The notes beneath the pieces were generated by a model. It was not told where the DNA came from. It did no database searches and saw only the letters and a program-made list of their open reading frames with translations. This document shows positions 5,314 through 11,066 of a DNA stretch of 11,066 nt, piece after piece; the first letter of the stretch is position 1; every line of letters starts with the position of its first letter. The stretch is from JBOGZD01 sp050697155 (GTDB taxonomy: Bacteria; Actinomycetota; Thermoleophilia; Solirubrobacterales; 70-9). Made by a program: the position numbers and the translations under genes. Location: contig JBOGZD010000095.1 in assembly GCA_050697155.1 (NCBI GenBank), positions 1-11,066 on the forward strand, written 5' to 3'.

Positions 5314-6473
5314 TCCTGGAGCTCCGCCAGCCGCCGCTCGAGCAATCGCCGCTCGGCGTCGGAGTGAACGAGCTCCAGCGCGCGGCCGTAGGCTGCCCGG
5401 GCGTCTTCTGTGCGATCGAGCCGGCGCAGCAGCTCGGCCCGCGTTGCGTGCAGATAGTGGTAGCGGTCAAGCTCGAGGCGCTCGACGAGGTCGAGCGCGG
5501 CCTCCACCTCGCCCGCCTCGGCGACGGCGACGGCGCGGTTGAGCTCGACGACCGGCGAGCCGGTGAGGCGGGCGAGCTCTCCATAGAGGGCCGCGAGCTG
5601 CCGCCAGTCCTGGGGCTCATCCGCGTGCAGGATCGCGATCGCCGCCTGCAGCACGTAGGGACCGCGGCCGCCGAGCGCCATTGCGCGCTCGAGGGCGGCC
5701 TCGCCCCGGGAGATCTGGTCTGCGTCCCAGAGCGATCGATCCTGATCGCGCAGGAGTACCACCGTGCCGCCGGCGAATCGCGCCTCGCGCCGGGCGTCGT
5801 TCGCCAGCATCAGCGCCAGCAGGCCGTGCACCTCGGGCTCGTCGGGCATCAGCTCGGCGAGCGCGCGCCCGAGCCGGATCGCCTCGGTACCGAGGTCGCC
5901 GCGGCCGCCGTAGCCCTCGTTGAAGATCAGGTACACGACCGCGAGCACCGCCGCGAGGCGGTCGGGGAGCAGGTGCGCCGGCGGCACCCGAAACGGGACC
6001 CCGGCGGCCTTGATCTTGCCCTTCGCGCGGACGAGCCGCTTGGCCATGGTCTCCCTGGGGACGAGGAAGGCGCGGGCGATCTCCTCCGTCGTCAGCCCGC
6101 CCAGCGTCCGCAGCGTGAGCGCGACCTGGGCATCGAGCGCGAGCGCCGGATGGCAGCAGGTGAAGACGAGCTCGAGCCGCTCGTCCGGGATCGTCGTCTC
6201 GTCCACGTCGTCCTCAACGGCTTCCGGCAGGTCGAGCAGGCGGGCCTTCTCCGCGAGCGTGCGATCGCGGCGGATGCGGTCGATCGCGCGGTTGCGCGCG
6301 GTGGTCACCAGCCAGGCGCGCGGGTTGTCCGGTGTCCCGTCGCGGGGCCAGCGTTCGGCGGCGACCGCGAACGCCTCCTGGGCGGCTTCCTCGGCGAGCT
6401 CGAAGTCGCCGAGGAAGCCGATCAGGGTGGCGAGAACGCGGCCCCACTCGTCGCGGAAGACCTGCTCGAGGAT
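5310..6473 (-). CDS. ECF sigma factor, ECF42/SigJ-like with C-terminal TPR-like extension; no canonical start
   Basis: This is an RNA polymerase sigma factor of the ECF42 type: sigma region 2, region 4 and a long C-terminal extension. Counting from an ATC at 6473 it has 387 residues. Region 2 spans about 4-75, with LGDFELAEEAAQEAFAVA (21-38) and PRAWLVTTARNRAIDRI (51-67). Region 4 spans about 100-157, with LDAQVALTLRTLGGLTTEEI and a VPRETMAKRLVRAKGKIKAA stretch. The extension is helical and TPR-like. The frame opens directly after the TAG that ends YCII, and there is no ATG, GTG or TTG until the GTG at 6308, which would delete most of region 2. So translation may start at ATC 6473 (GGTGGAG lies upstream), or the gene was fused to YCII, or it is damaged. 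Its 3' end overlaps the PPOX gene start by 4 bases. ECF42 factors are typically linked to YCII/DGPF proteins, as here. Confidence 0.8.
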   Translation of the reverse strand: MLEQVFRDEWGRVLATLIGFLGDFELAEEAAQEAFAVAAERWPRDGTPDNPRAWLVTTARNRAIDRIRRDRTLAEKARLLDLPEAVEDDVDETTIPDERLELVFTCCHPALALDAQVALTLRTLGGLTTEEIARAFLVPRETMAKRLVRAKGKIKAAGVPFRVPPAHLLPDRLAAVLAVVYLIFNEGYGGRGDLGTEAIRLGRALAELMPDEPEVHGLLALMLANDARREARFAGGTVVLLRDQDRSLWDADQISRGEAALERAMALGGRGPYVLQAAIAILHADEPQDWRQLAALYGELARLTGSPVVELNRAVAVAEAGEVEAALDLVERLELDRYHYLHATRAELLRRLDRTEDARAAYGRALELVHSDAERRLLERRLAELQE

Positions 6474-6476
6474 CGC

Positions 6477-6836
6477 CTATCGCTCCACCAGCGGGCGCAC
6501 TTCGATCGCGCCGCCCATGCGCGCCGCCGGAATCCGCGCCGCGAGCTCGATCGCGGCGTCGAGGTCGTCGGCCTCGAAGATCAGGTAACCGCCGAGCGCC
6601 TCCTTGATGGCGACGAACGGCCCGTCGGTGGTCAGCGTTTCACCGCCCTCCACTCGGACGGTGGTGGCTGTCTCGGGGGGCTGCATCTGGAAGTCGGCGG
6701 GGGTGACGCCGGGCGTCTGGTTGATCGCCTGGTAGTCGGCGTAGACCGCCTTCTGCTCGTCCTCGGAGAGGCTCTCCCACGCGTCCGACCCCGGCACCGG
6801 GGTGTCGCCTTGATGGATCAGCAGGATGTACTTCAT
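6477..6836 (-). CDS. YCII-related (DGPF) protein
   Basis: This 119-residue protein is a YCII-like ferredoxin-fold domain. It has the opening MKYILLIHQGD (1-11), the TTDGPFVAIKEALGGYLIFEA core (69-89, with DGPF at 71-74) and the closing IPAARMGGAIEVRP (102-115). The family's biochemical role is unclear; DGPF proteins are the standard genomic partners and suspected targets or modulators of ECF42 sigma factors. The ATG at 6836 has a very strong AAGGAGGA site five bases upstream. The TAG at 6477-6479 is in the same frame as the downstream sigma gene, with no overlap and no separate start codon, so the two genes read as one frame broken by a single stop. A possible ECF42-type promoter lies 34-60 bases upstream. 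Confidence 0.9.
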   Translation of the reverse strand: MKYILLIHQGDTPVPGSDAWESLSEDEQKAVYADYQAINQTPGVTPADFQMQPPETATTVRVEGGETLTTDGPFVAIKEALGGYLIFEADDLDAAIELAARIPAARMGGAIEVRPLVER

Positions 6837-6869
6837 CGCTTCCTCCTTCTGGGGAATGGTCGCGTAGAA

Positions 6870-6896
6870 GACGAACGGGGGCCGAGAAAATGGACA
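6870..6896 (-). promoter_or_regulatory. Candidate ECF42-type promoter of the YCII-sigma operon
   Basis: On the minus strand TGTCCA (6896-6891) and CGTC (6873-6870) are separated by 17 bp. The ECF42 target motif, as I recall it, is TGTCGA at -35 and CG(A/T)C-like at -10; here there is one mismatch in the -35. The site would give a leader of about 25 bases ending in the strong AAGGAGGA. This implies autoregulation, but it rests on remembered motif data. Confidence 0.4.
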
Positions 6897-6927
6897 AGCT
6901 TCGCGCGAATCAGCCGCTAACGCGGGT

Positions 6928-7086
6928 TTCGTCGCCGATCAGGCCGGCCTGGACCAGGAGCTCGAGCTCGAGCATCGCAAGCTCGACGGCCACGGCGAGG
7001 GCTGGGAGCAGACTCGCGACTCGGTCGCTGGCGAGGGCGGCTGGCCAGGCTGCCTGCGGAGCTTCGCCGAGCGACTCGCGGCCTGA
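6928..7086 (+). pseudogene. C-terminal remnant of an SRPBCC (AHSA1-like) gene
   Basis: In one plus-strand frame this stretch reads as the last 50 or so residues of an SRPBCC/AHSA1-like protein. A strand of the ELELEHRKLDGHGEG type is followed by GWEQTRDSVAGEGGWPGCL and the closing helix RSFAERLAA, then TGA at 7084-7086. The E-H-R, GGW and C-terminal FA-x-x-L pattern is the family's usual ending. Upstream the frame is open only to a TAG at 6865-6867 and holds no ATG, GTG or TTG, and similarity fades before about 6928. It is therefore a fragment with no N-terminal half and no start. It lies between the YCII and methyltransferase genes. SRPBCC genes often accompany ECF42-YCII pairs, so it is probably the decayed third member. 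The upstream boundary is approximate. Confidence 0.6.
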
Positions 7087-7111
7087 ATGCGTCGAACGTG
7101 AGCGGCTCGTC

Positions 7112-7879
7112 TCAGCTCTTCGTCGCCAGCACGGAGACGCTCTTGACTCCGTACTTGGCGCTGGCGTTGCGAGCCTGGTCGGAGATGAACTCATATGAGT
7201 TCTGCTTGATGTCCTCGATCCGCAGCCCGGCGCCCTCGATCGCTTCGCGGTAGGCGTCCTGCTGCGCCGCGCCGCCGATGCACGAGGCCCAGAGATCCAC
7301 GTCGCAGACGATCGATTCCTTGAGCTGCTGCTCGCTGACGATGTCGGCGATCGCGAGCCGACCGCCCCGGCGCAGTGCTCGCGCCGCCTCGCCGAAGACG
7401 CGGTCCTTCTCGGGTGAGAGGTTGATCACCCCGTTCGAGATCACGCAGTCGCAACTCCCGTCCTCGACGGGTAGGGCCTCGATCCGCCCCTCGCGCAGCT
7501 CGACCTGGTCGAGGCCGGCGTCCGCCGCCAGGCGGCGCGCCTTGTCGAGCTGTTCGACGGTGAAGTCGATGCCAACCACCGCTCCCTGGGGCCCGACCAG
7601 GTGGGCGGCAAAGAACACGTCCATGCCCGAGCCGCTGCCGAGATCGATCACCGACTCGCCCTGTCCCAAGTCGGCGAGATCGAAGAAGTAGCCGACGCCG
7701 GCGAACGACTCGATCGCGCCCTCGGGGATCACGTCGAGAACATCGCAGGGGTAACCGAGGCGCTCGGCGAGCGGGCGGCCGAGCTCGAAGTGGTAATCGC
7801 CGCCCGGCGCCTCCGCAACGTGGCGGTACATGTCCTTGACCTTGAGCTCGAGCTCCTCGCTGTCGACCGTCGTTGCCAT
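7112..7879 (-). CDS. SAM-dependent methyltransferase, ArsM-like but lacking one catalytic Cys
   Basis: This 255-residue class I methyltransferase resembles arsenite methyltransferases. The SAM-binding motif I is VIDLGSGSGMDVFFAA (77-92), the acidic tip of the next strand is in VGIDFTVEQL (102-111), and motif post-I is ALPVEDGSCDCVISNGVINL (135-154). In ArsM enzymes the SNCVxNL segment supplies an arsenic-binding cysteine; here that residue is Gly150. The other conserved ArsM-like segment, ASCIGGA with Cys200, is kept, and Cys45 is a possible third. It is thus an ArsM-like relative of uncertain substrate, not a confident arsenite methyltransferase. The ATG at 7879 has a strong GAGGAGGAG five bases upstream. 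It is divergent from a LysR regulator across 84 bp, which may control it. There is no signal peptide. Confidence 0.85.
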   Translation of the reverse strand: MATTVDSEELELKVKDMYRHVAEAPGGDYHFELGRPLAERLGYPCDVLDVIPEGAIESFAGVGYFFDLADLGQGESVIDLGSGSGMDVFFAAHLVGPQGAVVGIDFTVEQLDKARRLAADAGLDQVELREGRIEALPVEDGSCDCVISNGVINLSPEKDRVFGEAARALRRGGRLAIADIVSEQQLKESIVCDVDLWASCIGGAAQQDAYREAIEGAGLRIEDIKQNSYEFISDQARNASAKYGVKSVSVLATKS

Positions 7880-7935
7880 CTCTCCTCCTCGTTGCCGTCT
7901 CCGGGCGCTCCCGAGTGAGCCTAGTCCTCCGCGGT

Positions 7936-7963
7936 CTATTCTGATAGGCGAATCGTCTTATAG
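7936..7963. promoter_or_regulatory. CTAT/ATAG repeats in the methyltransferase-LysR divergent gap
   Basis: CTATTCTGATAG (7936-7947) is an inverted repeat of CTAT and ATAG. CTGATAG (7941-7947) recurs as CTTATAG (7957-7963), 16 bp further on and ending at the base before the LysR ATG. LysR regulators bind dyad sites near their own start, so this is a likely operator for autoregulation and for the divergent methyltransferase gene. TATTCT (7937-7942) could also be the LysR -10 box. Confidence 0.45.
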
Positions 7964-8929
7964 ATGGCTTTCCCAACCGGCATAGTTGACGCTCTCGACC
8001 CCGCGCGGCTCCGACTGTTGGTCGAGGTCGATCGGCGCGGCTCGATCTCGGCCGCCGCGAACGCGTGCCGGATCAGCCAGCCGTCGGCGACCAAGCAGCT
8101 GAAGACGCTCGAGGCTGCGATCGGCGAGAAGCTGGTTGAGCGCAACGGCCGCGCCAGCCAGGTGACGGAGGCCGGCCAGGTCGTGGTTCGCCACGCCGCC
8201 CGGGTTCTCGACACGCTGCATGGGCTCGAGCAGGAGCTCGACGCGTTGCGCGGAGCCGAGAGCGGGACCCTCGCCCTGGCCGCGTCGACGACCTCGGGGG
8301 CATACGTGCTTCCCTCGATCCTGCAGTGCTTTGCCGATCGCCACGCCGGCGTCGACGTCGACATCGCGATCGGCTCCAGCGCCTGGGTTGCGAGCCGCGT
8401 CGCCAGGGGCGAGTTCTCGCTCGGCATCGCGGGCGAGATCGAGCTTCCCGACGGGGTGCGCGCCGAGCCCTTCCTCGACGATGAGCTGGTCGGCATCGCC
8501 GCGCCCGGCCGGGTCAAGCTGCGTCGCGGCAGGGTGCCGGTGTCCGAGCTCGAGCGCTGGACCCTGCTCGTTCGCGAACGCGGATCGAGCACCCGAGCGG
8601 TGGCCGATCGATACCTCGCCCGAGCCTCTTATCACCCGGCGAACCGCTGGGAGCTGGACTCCAACGAGGCGATCAAGCGCTCAGTTCAGGCCGGCCTGGG
8701 TGTCGGGTTCGTGAGCGGGCTGGTCGTCGCCGACGAGATCGAACGCGGCGAGCTGGTCAGCTTCCGGATCGAAGGAGCCGAGCCGATGCGCCGCTGGATT
8801 CACCTGCTGCTGCCGGACGATCGCGACCCGACGCCGTCCGAGCGCGCGTTCATCGCGACCCTCAGCGACTGCTGCGCGGTCAGCGTCGCAGGCTGCATCG
8901 TCGACGGAGGCTCGACCGGCAAGCGCTGA
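7964..8929 (+). CDS. LysR-family transcriptional regulator
   Basis: This 321-residue LysR-type regulator has an N-terminal winged helix-turn-helix (about 15-75) with the recognition segment GSISAAANACRISQPSATKQLKTLE (26-50), and a periplasmic-binding-protein-like effector domain (about 96-300). That domain starts with SGTLALAASTTSGAYVLPSI, and a WTLLVRERGSSTR stretch lies near the effector cleft. The effector cannot be told. The ATG at 7964 has no Shine-Dalgarno and follows CTTATAG directly; no better in-frame start is seen before the HTH. It is divergent from the methyltransferase gene and lies 99 bp upstream of the MBL-fold and MFS genes on the same strand, so it is a plausible regulator of either. 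The C-terminal 20 or so residues are poorly conserved-looking. Confidence 0.9.
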   Translation: MAFPTGIVDALDPARLRLLVEVDRRGSISAAANACRISQPSATKQLKTLEAAIGEKLVERNGRASQVTEAGQVVVRHAARVLDTLHGLEQELDALRGAESGTLALAASTTSGAYVLPSILQCFADRHAGVDVDIAIGSSAWVASRVARGEFSLGIAGEIELPDGVRAEPFLDDELVGIAAPGRVKLRRGRVPVSELERWTLLVRERGSSTRAVADRYLARASYHPANRWELDSNEAIKRSVQAGLGVGFVSGLVVADEIERGELVSFRIEGAEPMRRWIHLLLPDDRDPTPSERAFIATLSDCCAVSVAGCIVDGGSTGKR

Positions 8930-8955
8930 GCCCTCGTCAGAGCGAGGTGCCCAGC
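8925..8955 (+). terminator. Imperfect hairpin after the LysR gene
   Basis: GCTGAGC-CCTCG (8925-8936) and CGAGGTGCCCAGC (8943-8955) can pair with one mismatch and one bulge around a 6-base loop. The perfect core is CCTCG with CGAGG. It overlaps the LysR stop codon (8927-8929) and has no T-run. If it works as a terminator, the MBL gene needs its own promoter. Confidence 0.35.
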
Positions 8956-9016
8956 CATGCCGGCCAGGAATGGTCCCTATCACCGATCCGGTCTAGGAGC
9001 GAGGTTCGGACTCGCC

Positions 9017-9022
9017 TACGGT
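9017..9022 (+). promoter_or_regulatory. Candidate -10 box for the MBL-fold gene
   Basis: TACGGT fits TANNNT and lies 6 bases before the ATG at 9029. The intervening CAGGGC is at best a poor ribosome site. This spacing predicts a leaderless transcript, as at 817 and 3949. No convincing -35 is seen. Confidence 0.4.
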
Positions 9023-9028
9023 CAGGGC

Positions 9029-9793
9029 ATGTTCTTCAGACAGATCCTCAACGAGGAGACCGCCTGCGCCTCCTACCTCTTCGGCTGTAACACCGCTGGC
9101 GAGCTGGCCGTGGTCGACGCCCACGCCGACCTGATCGACGAGTACGTAACCGCCGCGGAGGCACAGGGATCTCGCATCGCCGCCGTGGTCGAGACCCACG
9201 TCCAGGCCGACCACGTCTCCGGGCTTCCCGAGCTGGTCGAGCGCACCGGCGCCACCGCATACCTGCCCGAAGGGACCGGGGTCGAGTTCGACCACCACGC
9301 CCTGGCCGACGGCGAGCTGATCAAGCTCGGCAACACGGTGATCCAGGCCGTAGCGACACCGGGCCACGCCTCTGCCCACCACGCTTATCTGGTGACCGAC
9401 CATCGCCGCGGCGATGAGCCGTGGATGATCCTGACCGGAGACGCGCTGCTGGTCGGCGACGCCCGCCGGCCGGATCTGCACGCCCAAGTCGAGCAGCCGG
9501 TGGACGAGATGGCGCGGCTTCTCCATCGGTCGCTCACGGGTCGGCTGCTGGCGCTGCCCGACCACCTGCTGCTGTACCCGGCCCACTACTCCGGCTCCGT
9601 CTGTGGGCGCGGCCTCTCCGGTCATCCGGCCTCGACGATCGGCTTCGAGCGTCGCCACAACCGGGCGCTCGAGTTCGACTCAGAGGATGCGTTCGTCGCC
9701 GCGCTGGTCGAGGACATTCCTCCGGCGCCCGAGCACCAGGCAGCGATCGTTGCGGCAAACCGCTCGGGCAGCCGACGCACCTCGATCGCTTGA
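9029..9793 (+). CDS. MBL-fold hydrolase, persulfide dioxygenase (ETHE1)-like
   Basis: This 254-residue metallo-beta-lactamase-fold protein most resembles ETHE1-type persulfide dioxygenases, which oxidise glutathione persulfide to sulfite using one Fe(II). The metal motif is ETHVQADHVSG (55-65). Counting from the family, His57, His113 (ATPGHAS) and Asp138 (LTGDALL) match the three iron ligands, and PAH (184-186) is also kept. The second His of the usual HxHxDH is Gln59, which would hamper a dinuclear site but is not an iron ligand in ETHE1. The GDARRPDL segment (143-150) and the closing STIGFERRHN (202-211) are typical. The ATG at 9029 is preferred over an in-frame start at 8957, which adds an unpatterned 24 residues. 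The gene is probably co-transcribed with the MFS gene, which overlaps it by 4 bases. A glyoxalase II role is less likely. Confidence 0.85.
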   Translation: MFFRQILNEETACASYLFGCNTAGELAVVDAHADLIDEYVTAAEAQGSRIAAVVETHVQADHVSGLPELVERTGATAYLPEGTGVEFDHHALADGELIKLGNTVIQAVATPGHASAHHAYLVTDHRRGDEPWMILTGDALLVGDARRPDLHAQVEQPVDEMARLLHRSLTGRLLALPDHLLLYPAHYSGSVCGRGLSGHPASTIGFERRHNRALEFDSEDAFVAALVEDIPPAPEHQAAIVAANRSGSRRTSIA

Positions 9794-11066
9794 CCGCACC
9801 CAGGGTCGAGCTCGGGCTGCGCGAGAACGCACCCCAGTTCGTGCTTCTGGTCGCCGTCAATGCCCTCGTCGGGGCGATGGTCGGCCTCGAGCGCTCGACC
9901 CTGCCGCTGATCGGCGAGGACGAGTTCGGCCTCGGCTCGAGCGCCGCGGTGCTCTCGTTCATCGTCGCCTTCGGGCTCGCGAAGTCGTTCACGAACCTCG
10001 GCGCCGGCGCGCTCGCCGAGCGCTTCGGGCGCCGCCGGCTGCTGGTGTTGGGTTGGGCGATCGCGCTCCCGGTGCCGGTCTTGGTCGCGCTGGCGCCGAG
10101 CTGGGCGTGGATCGTCGCGGCGAACGTCTTTCTGGGGGTGAACCAGGGGCTCGCCTGGTCGATGACCGTGGTGATGAAGATCGACCTCGTCGGCCCCCGG
10201 CGCCGGGGGTTGGCCCTGGGCCTGAACGAGGCGGCCGGCTACGGCGGGGTCGCCGCCGCGGCCGCGCTGAGCGGCTGGCTCGCGGCCGAGTTCGTGGCGC
10301 GCGACGTACTGGTCGTCGCCGGCTTCGCGATCGCAGCCGCGGCGCTGCTGGTCTCGGTGCTCTTCGTTCGCGACACCGGTGCCCACGTGGCCCTCGAGCA
10401 GGCGCGCGATCGCGCGGAGCGGAGCGCGACCGCGCCGCGGCTTCGCGACGCATTCCCGGACGCCACCTACCGGGTGCCGGCGCTGCGCGCGTGCTCGCAG
10501 GCGGGGCTGGTCAACAACCTCAACGATGCCCTCGCCTGGGGGCTGGTGCCGCTGTTCCTGGCGGCCGAGGGCGCGAGCGTCGAGCAGGTGGGGCTGATCG
10601 CCGGCATCTATCCGGCGATCTGGGGGATCGGCCAGATCGGGACCGGGCATTGGTCGGACAGCGTTGGCCGCAAGCCGCTGATCGTCGCCGGCATGGTCGT
10701 GCAGGCCGCCGCCCTGGCGCTGCTCGCCGCCTCGGGCGGCGCCGTCGGGCTCGCCGCGGTGGCCGCCGTCGGACTGGGCGTCGGCACCGCGCTCGTCTAT
10801 CCGACGCTGATCGCGGCGATCTCGGACACGGTTTCACCGGTGGCGAGAGCGGCCACGGTCGGGGTCTATCGCTTCTGGCGCGACATGGGCTACGTCGTCG
10901 GCGGACTCTCCGTCGGGGTGCTCGCCGATGCGATCGAGTTCAGCGGGGCGATCGCGGTCGTCGCCGGCCTAACCCTCCTCTCGGGGCTTTGGGTTGCGCT
11001 CGACCTGCGAGAGCCAGTGGCCGTGGGCCACGGTGTTCGGGGAGCCGTGGACGCCGAGGCGGCCGT
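9790..11066 (+). CDS. MFS transporter, truncated by the window end
   Basis: An open frame of at least 425 residues encodes a major facilitator superfamily membrane transporter; no stop is reached before the window ends. I see about twelve hydrophobic segments in two halves: roughly 17-39, 50-75, 84-106, 108-130, 140-167 and 172-193, then a hydrophilic loop at 195-235, then 240-262, 267-287, 295-317, 320-345, 356-382 and 386-406. Two motif-A-like loops flank the halves: GALAERFGRRR (73-83) and GHWSDSVGRKP (286-296). The TTG at 9790 overlaps the MBL stop codon in TTGA, suggesting coupling; the sequence LGLRENAPQF (8-17) after it fits the start of this transporter group. A GTG at 9841 is possible but would cut into the first helix. 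The substrate is unknown; the context suggests sulfite or another sulfur species, but that is a guess. Confidence 0.87.
   Translation, partial: MTAPRVELGLRENAPQFVLLVAVNALVGAMVGLERSTLPLIGEDEFGLGSSAAVLSFIVAFGLAKSFTNLGAGALAERFGRRRLLVLGWAIALPVPVLVALAPSWAWIVAANVFLGVNQGLAWSMTVVMKIDLVGPRRRGLALGLNEAAGYGGVAAAAALSGWLAAEFVARDVLVVAGFAIAAAALLVSVLFVRDTGAHVALEQARDRAERSATAPRLRDAFPDATYRVPALRACSQAGLVNNLNDALAWGLVPLFLAAEGASVEQVGLIAGIYPAIWGIGQIGTGHWSDSVGRKPLIVAGMVVQAAALALLAASGGAVGLAAVAAVGLGVGTALVYPTLIAAISDTVSPVARAATVGVYRFWRDMGYVVGGLSVGVLADAIEFSGAIAVVAGLTLLSGLWVALDLREPVAVGHGVRGAVDAEAA

Noticed and set aside
5364..6920. Long plus-strand open frame of about 518 codons opposite the sigma and YCII genes
   Set aside because: It is antisense to two clearly recognisable families, and its translation is rich in Arg, Gly, Glu and Asp with no family pattern, as expected of a GC-rich shadow frame.
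6890..7198. Plus and minus open frames of about 100 codons overlapping the methyltransferase end
   Set aside because: Neither has family character and both overlap the methyltransferase gene; the informative frame in this stretch is the start-less SRPBCC remnant.
7112..7879. Calling the methyltransferase arsM
   Set aside because: One cysteine expected in arsenite methyltransferases is Gly150, and nothing else nearby indicates arsenic resistance.
9622..10650. Minus-strand open frame of 342 codons
   Set aside because: It is opposite the MBL-fold and MFS genes; the plus frame shows clear transmembrane helices and MFS motif-A loops, so the minus frame is a shadow.
1..11066. CRISPR array, tRNA, rRNA, insertion sequence or prophage
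   Set aside because: No regularly spaced repeats, cloverleaf-type sequence, transposase or phage gene could be recognised by reading both strands.

Overview
This is a strongly GC-rich window, with G/C dominating third codon positions, from an actinobacterium. GTG and TTG starts, start sites with no Shine-Dalgarno, and the protein families present (a CsaA-type protein, a DUF6812-like protein, a DHFR-like reductase, SRPBCC, YCII) fit Actinomycetota. The class Thermoleophilia (Solirubrobacterales-like) is my best guess from memory of similar proteins, not from any search. Genes are packed with short gaps, none longer than about 280 bases. I saw no tRNA, rRNA, CRISPR array, insertion sequence or phage gene.

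Left part (1-3160). Convergent and divergent gene pairs alternate. They are a CsaA-like tRNA-binding protein facing a DUF6812-like small protein, an uncharacterised helical protein facing a double-hotdog thioesterase, and an RsbW-type anti-sigma kinase facing an RsbV-type STAS antagonist. The convergent ends at about 1298 and 2676 each carry an inverted repeat that covers both stop codons, so one hairpin could serve both genes.

Middle part (3160-7090). A DHFR/RibD-like reductase is divergent from a two-gene ArsR-SRPBCC operon. The operon promoter is very clear: TTGACA, 18 bp, TATACT, with a perfect inverted repeat between the boxes, and the -10 box lies so close to the ATG that the mRNA is probably leaderless. 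A 16-bp inverted repeat separates this operon from an oppositely directed operon of YCII protein, ECF42-like sigma factor and PPOX-family flavin/F420 protein. The YCII and sigma genes are in the same frame with only a TAG between them. The sigma frame has its conserved region 2 intact but no ATG, GTG or TTG before it. Upstream of YCII lies an unannotated, start-less C-terminal remnant of an SRPBCC (AHSA1-like) gene. SRPBCC, YCII, DHFR-like and ECF42 genes commonly travel together, so this looks like a partly decayed accessory cassette.

Right part (7112-11066). An ArsM-like SAM methyltransferase, in which Gly replaces one of the usual catalytic cysteines, is divergent from a LysR regulator with CTAT/ATAG repeats in the shared gap. 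After LysR come a persulfide-dioxygenase-like MBL-fold protein and an MFS transporter whose TTG start overlaps the MBL stop codon. The transporter runs off the window end. I infer a small sulfur- or detoxification-related module under LysR control; its substrate is unknown.
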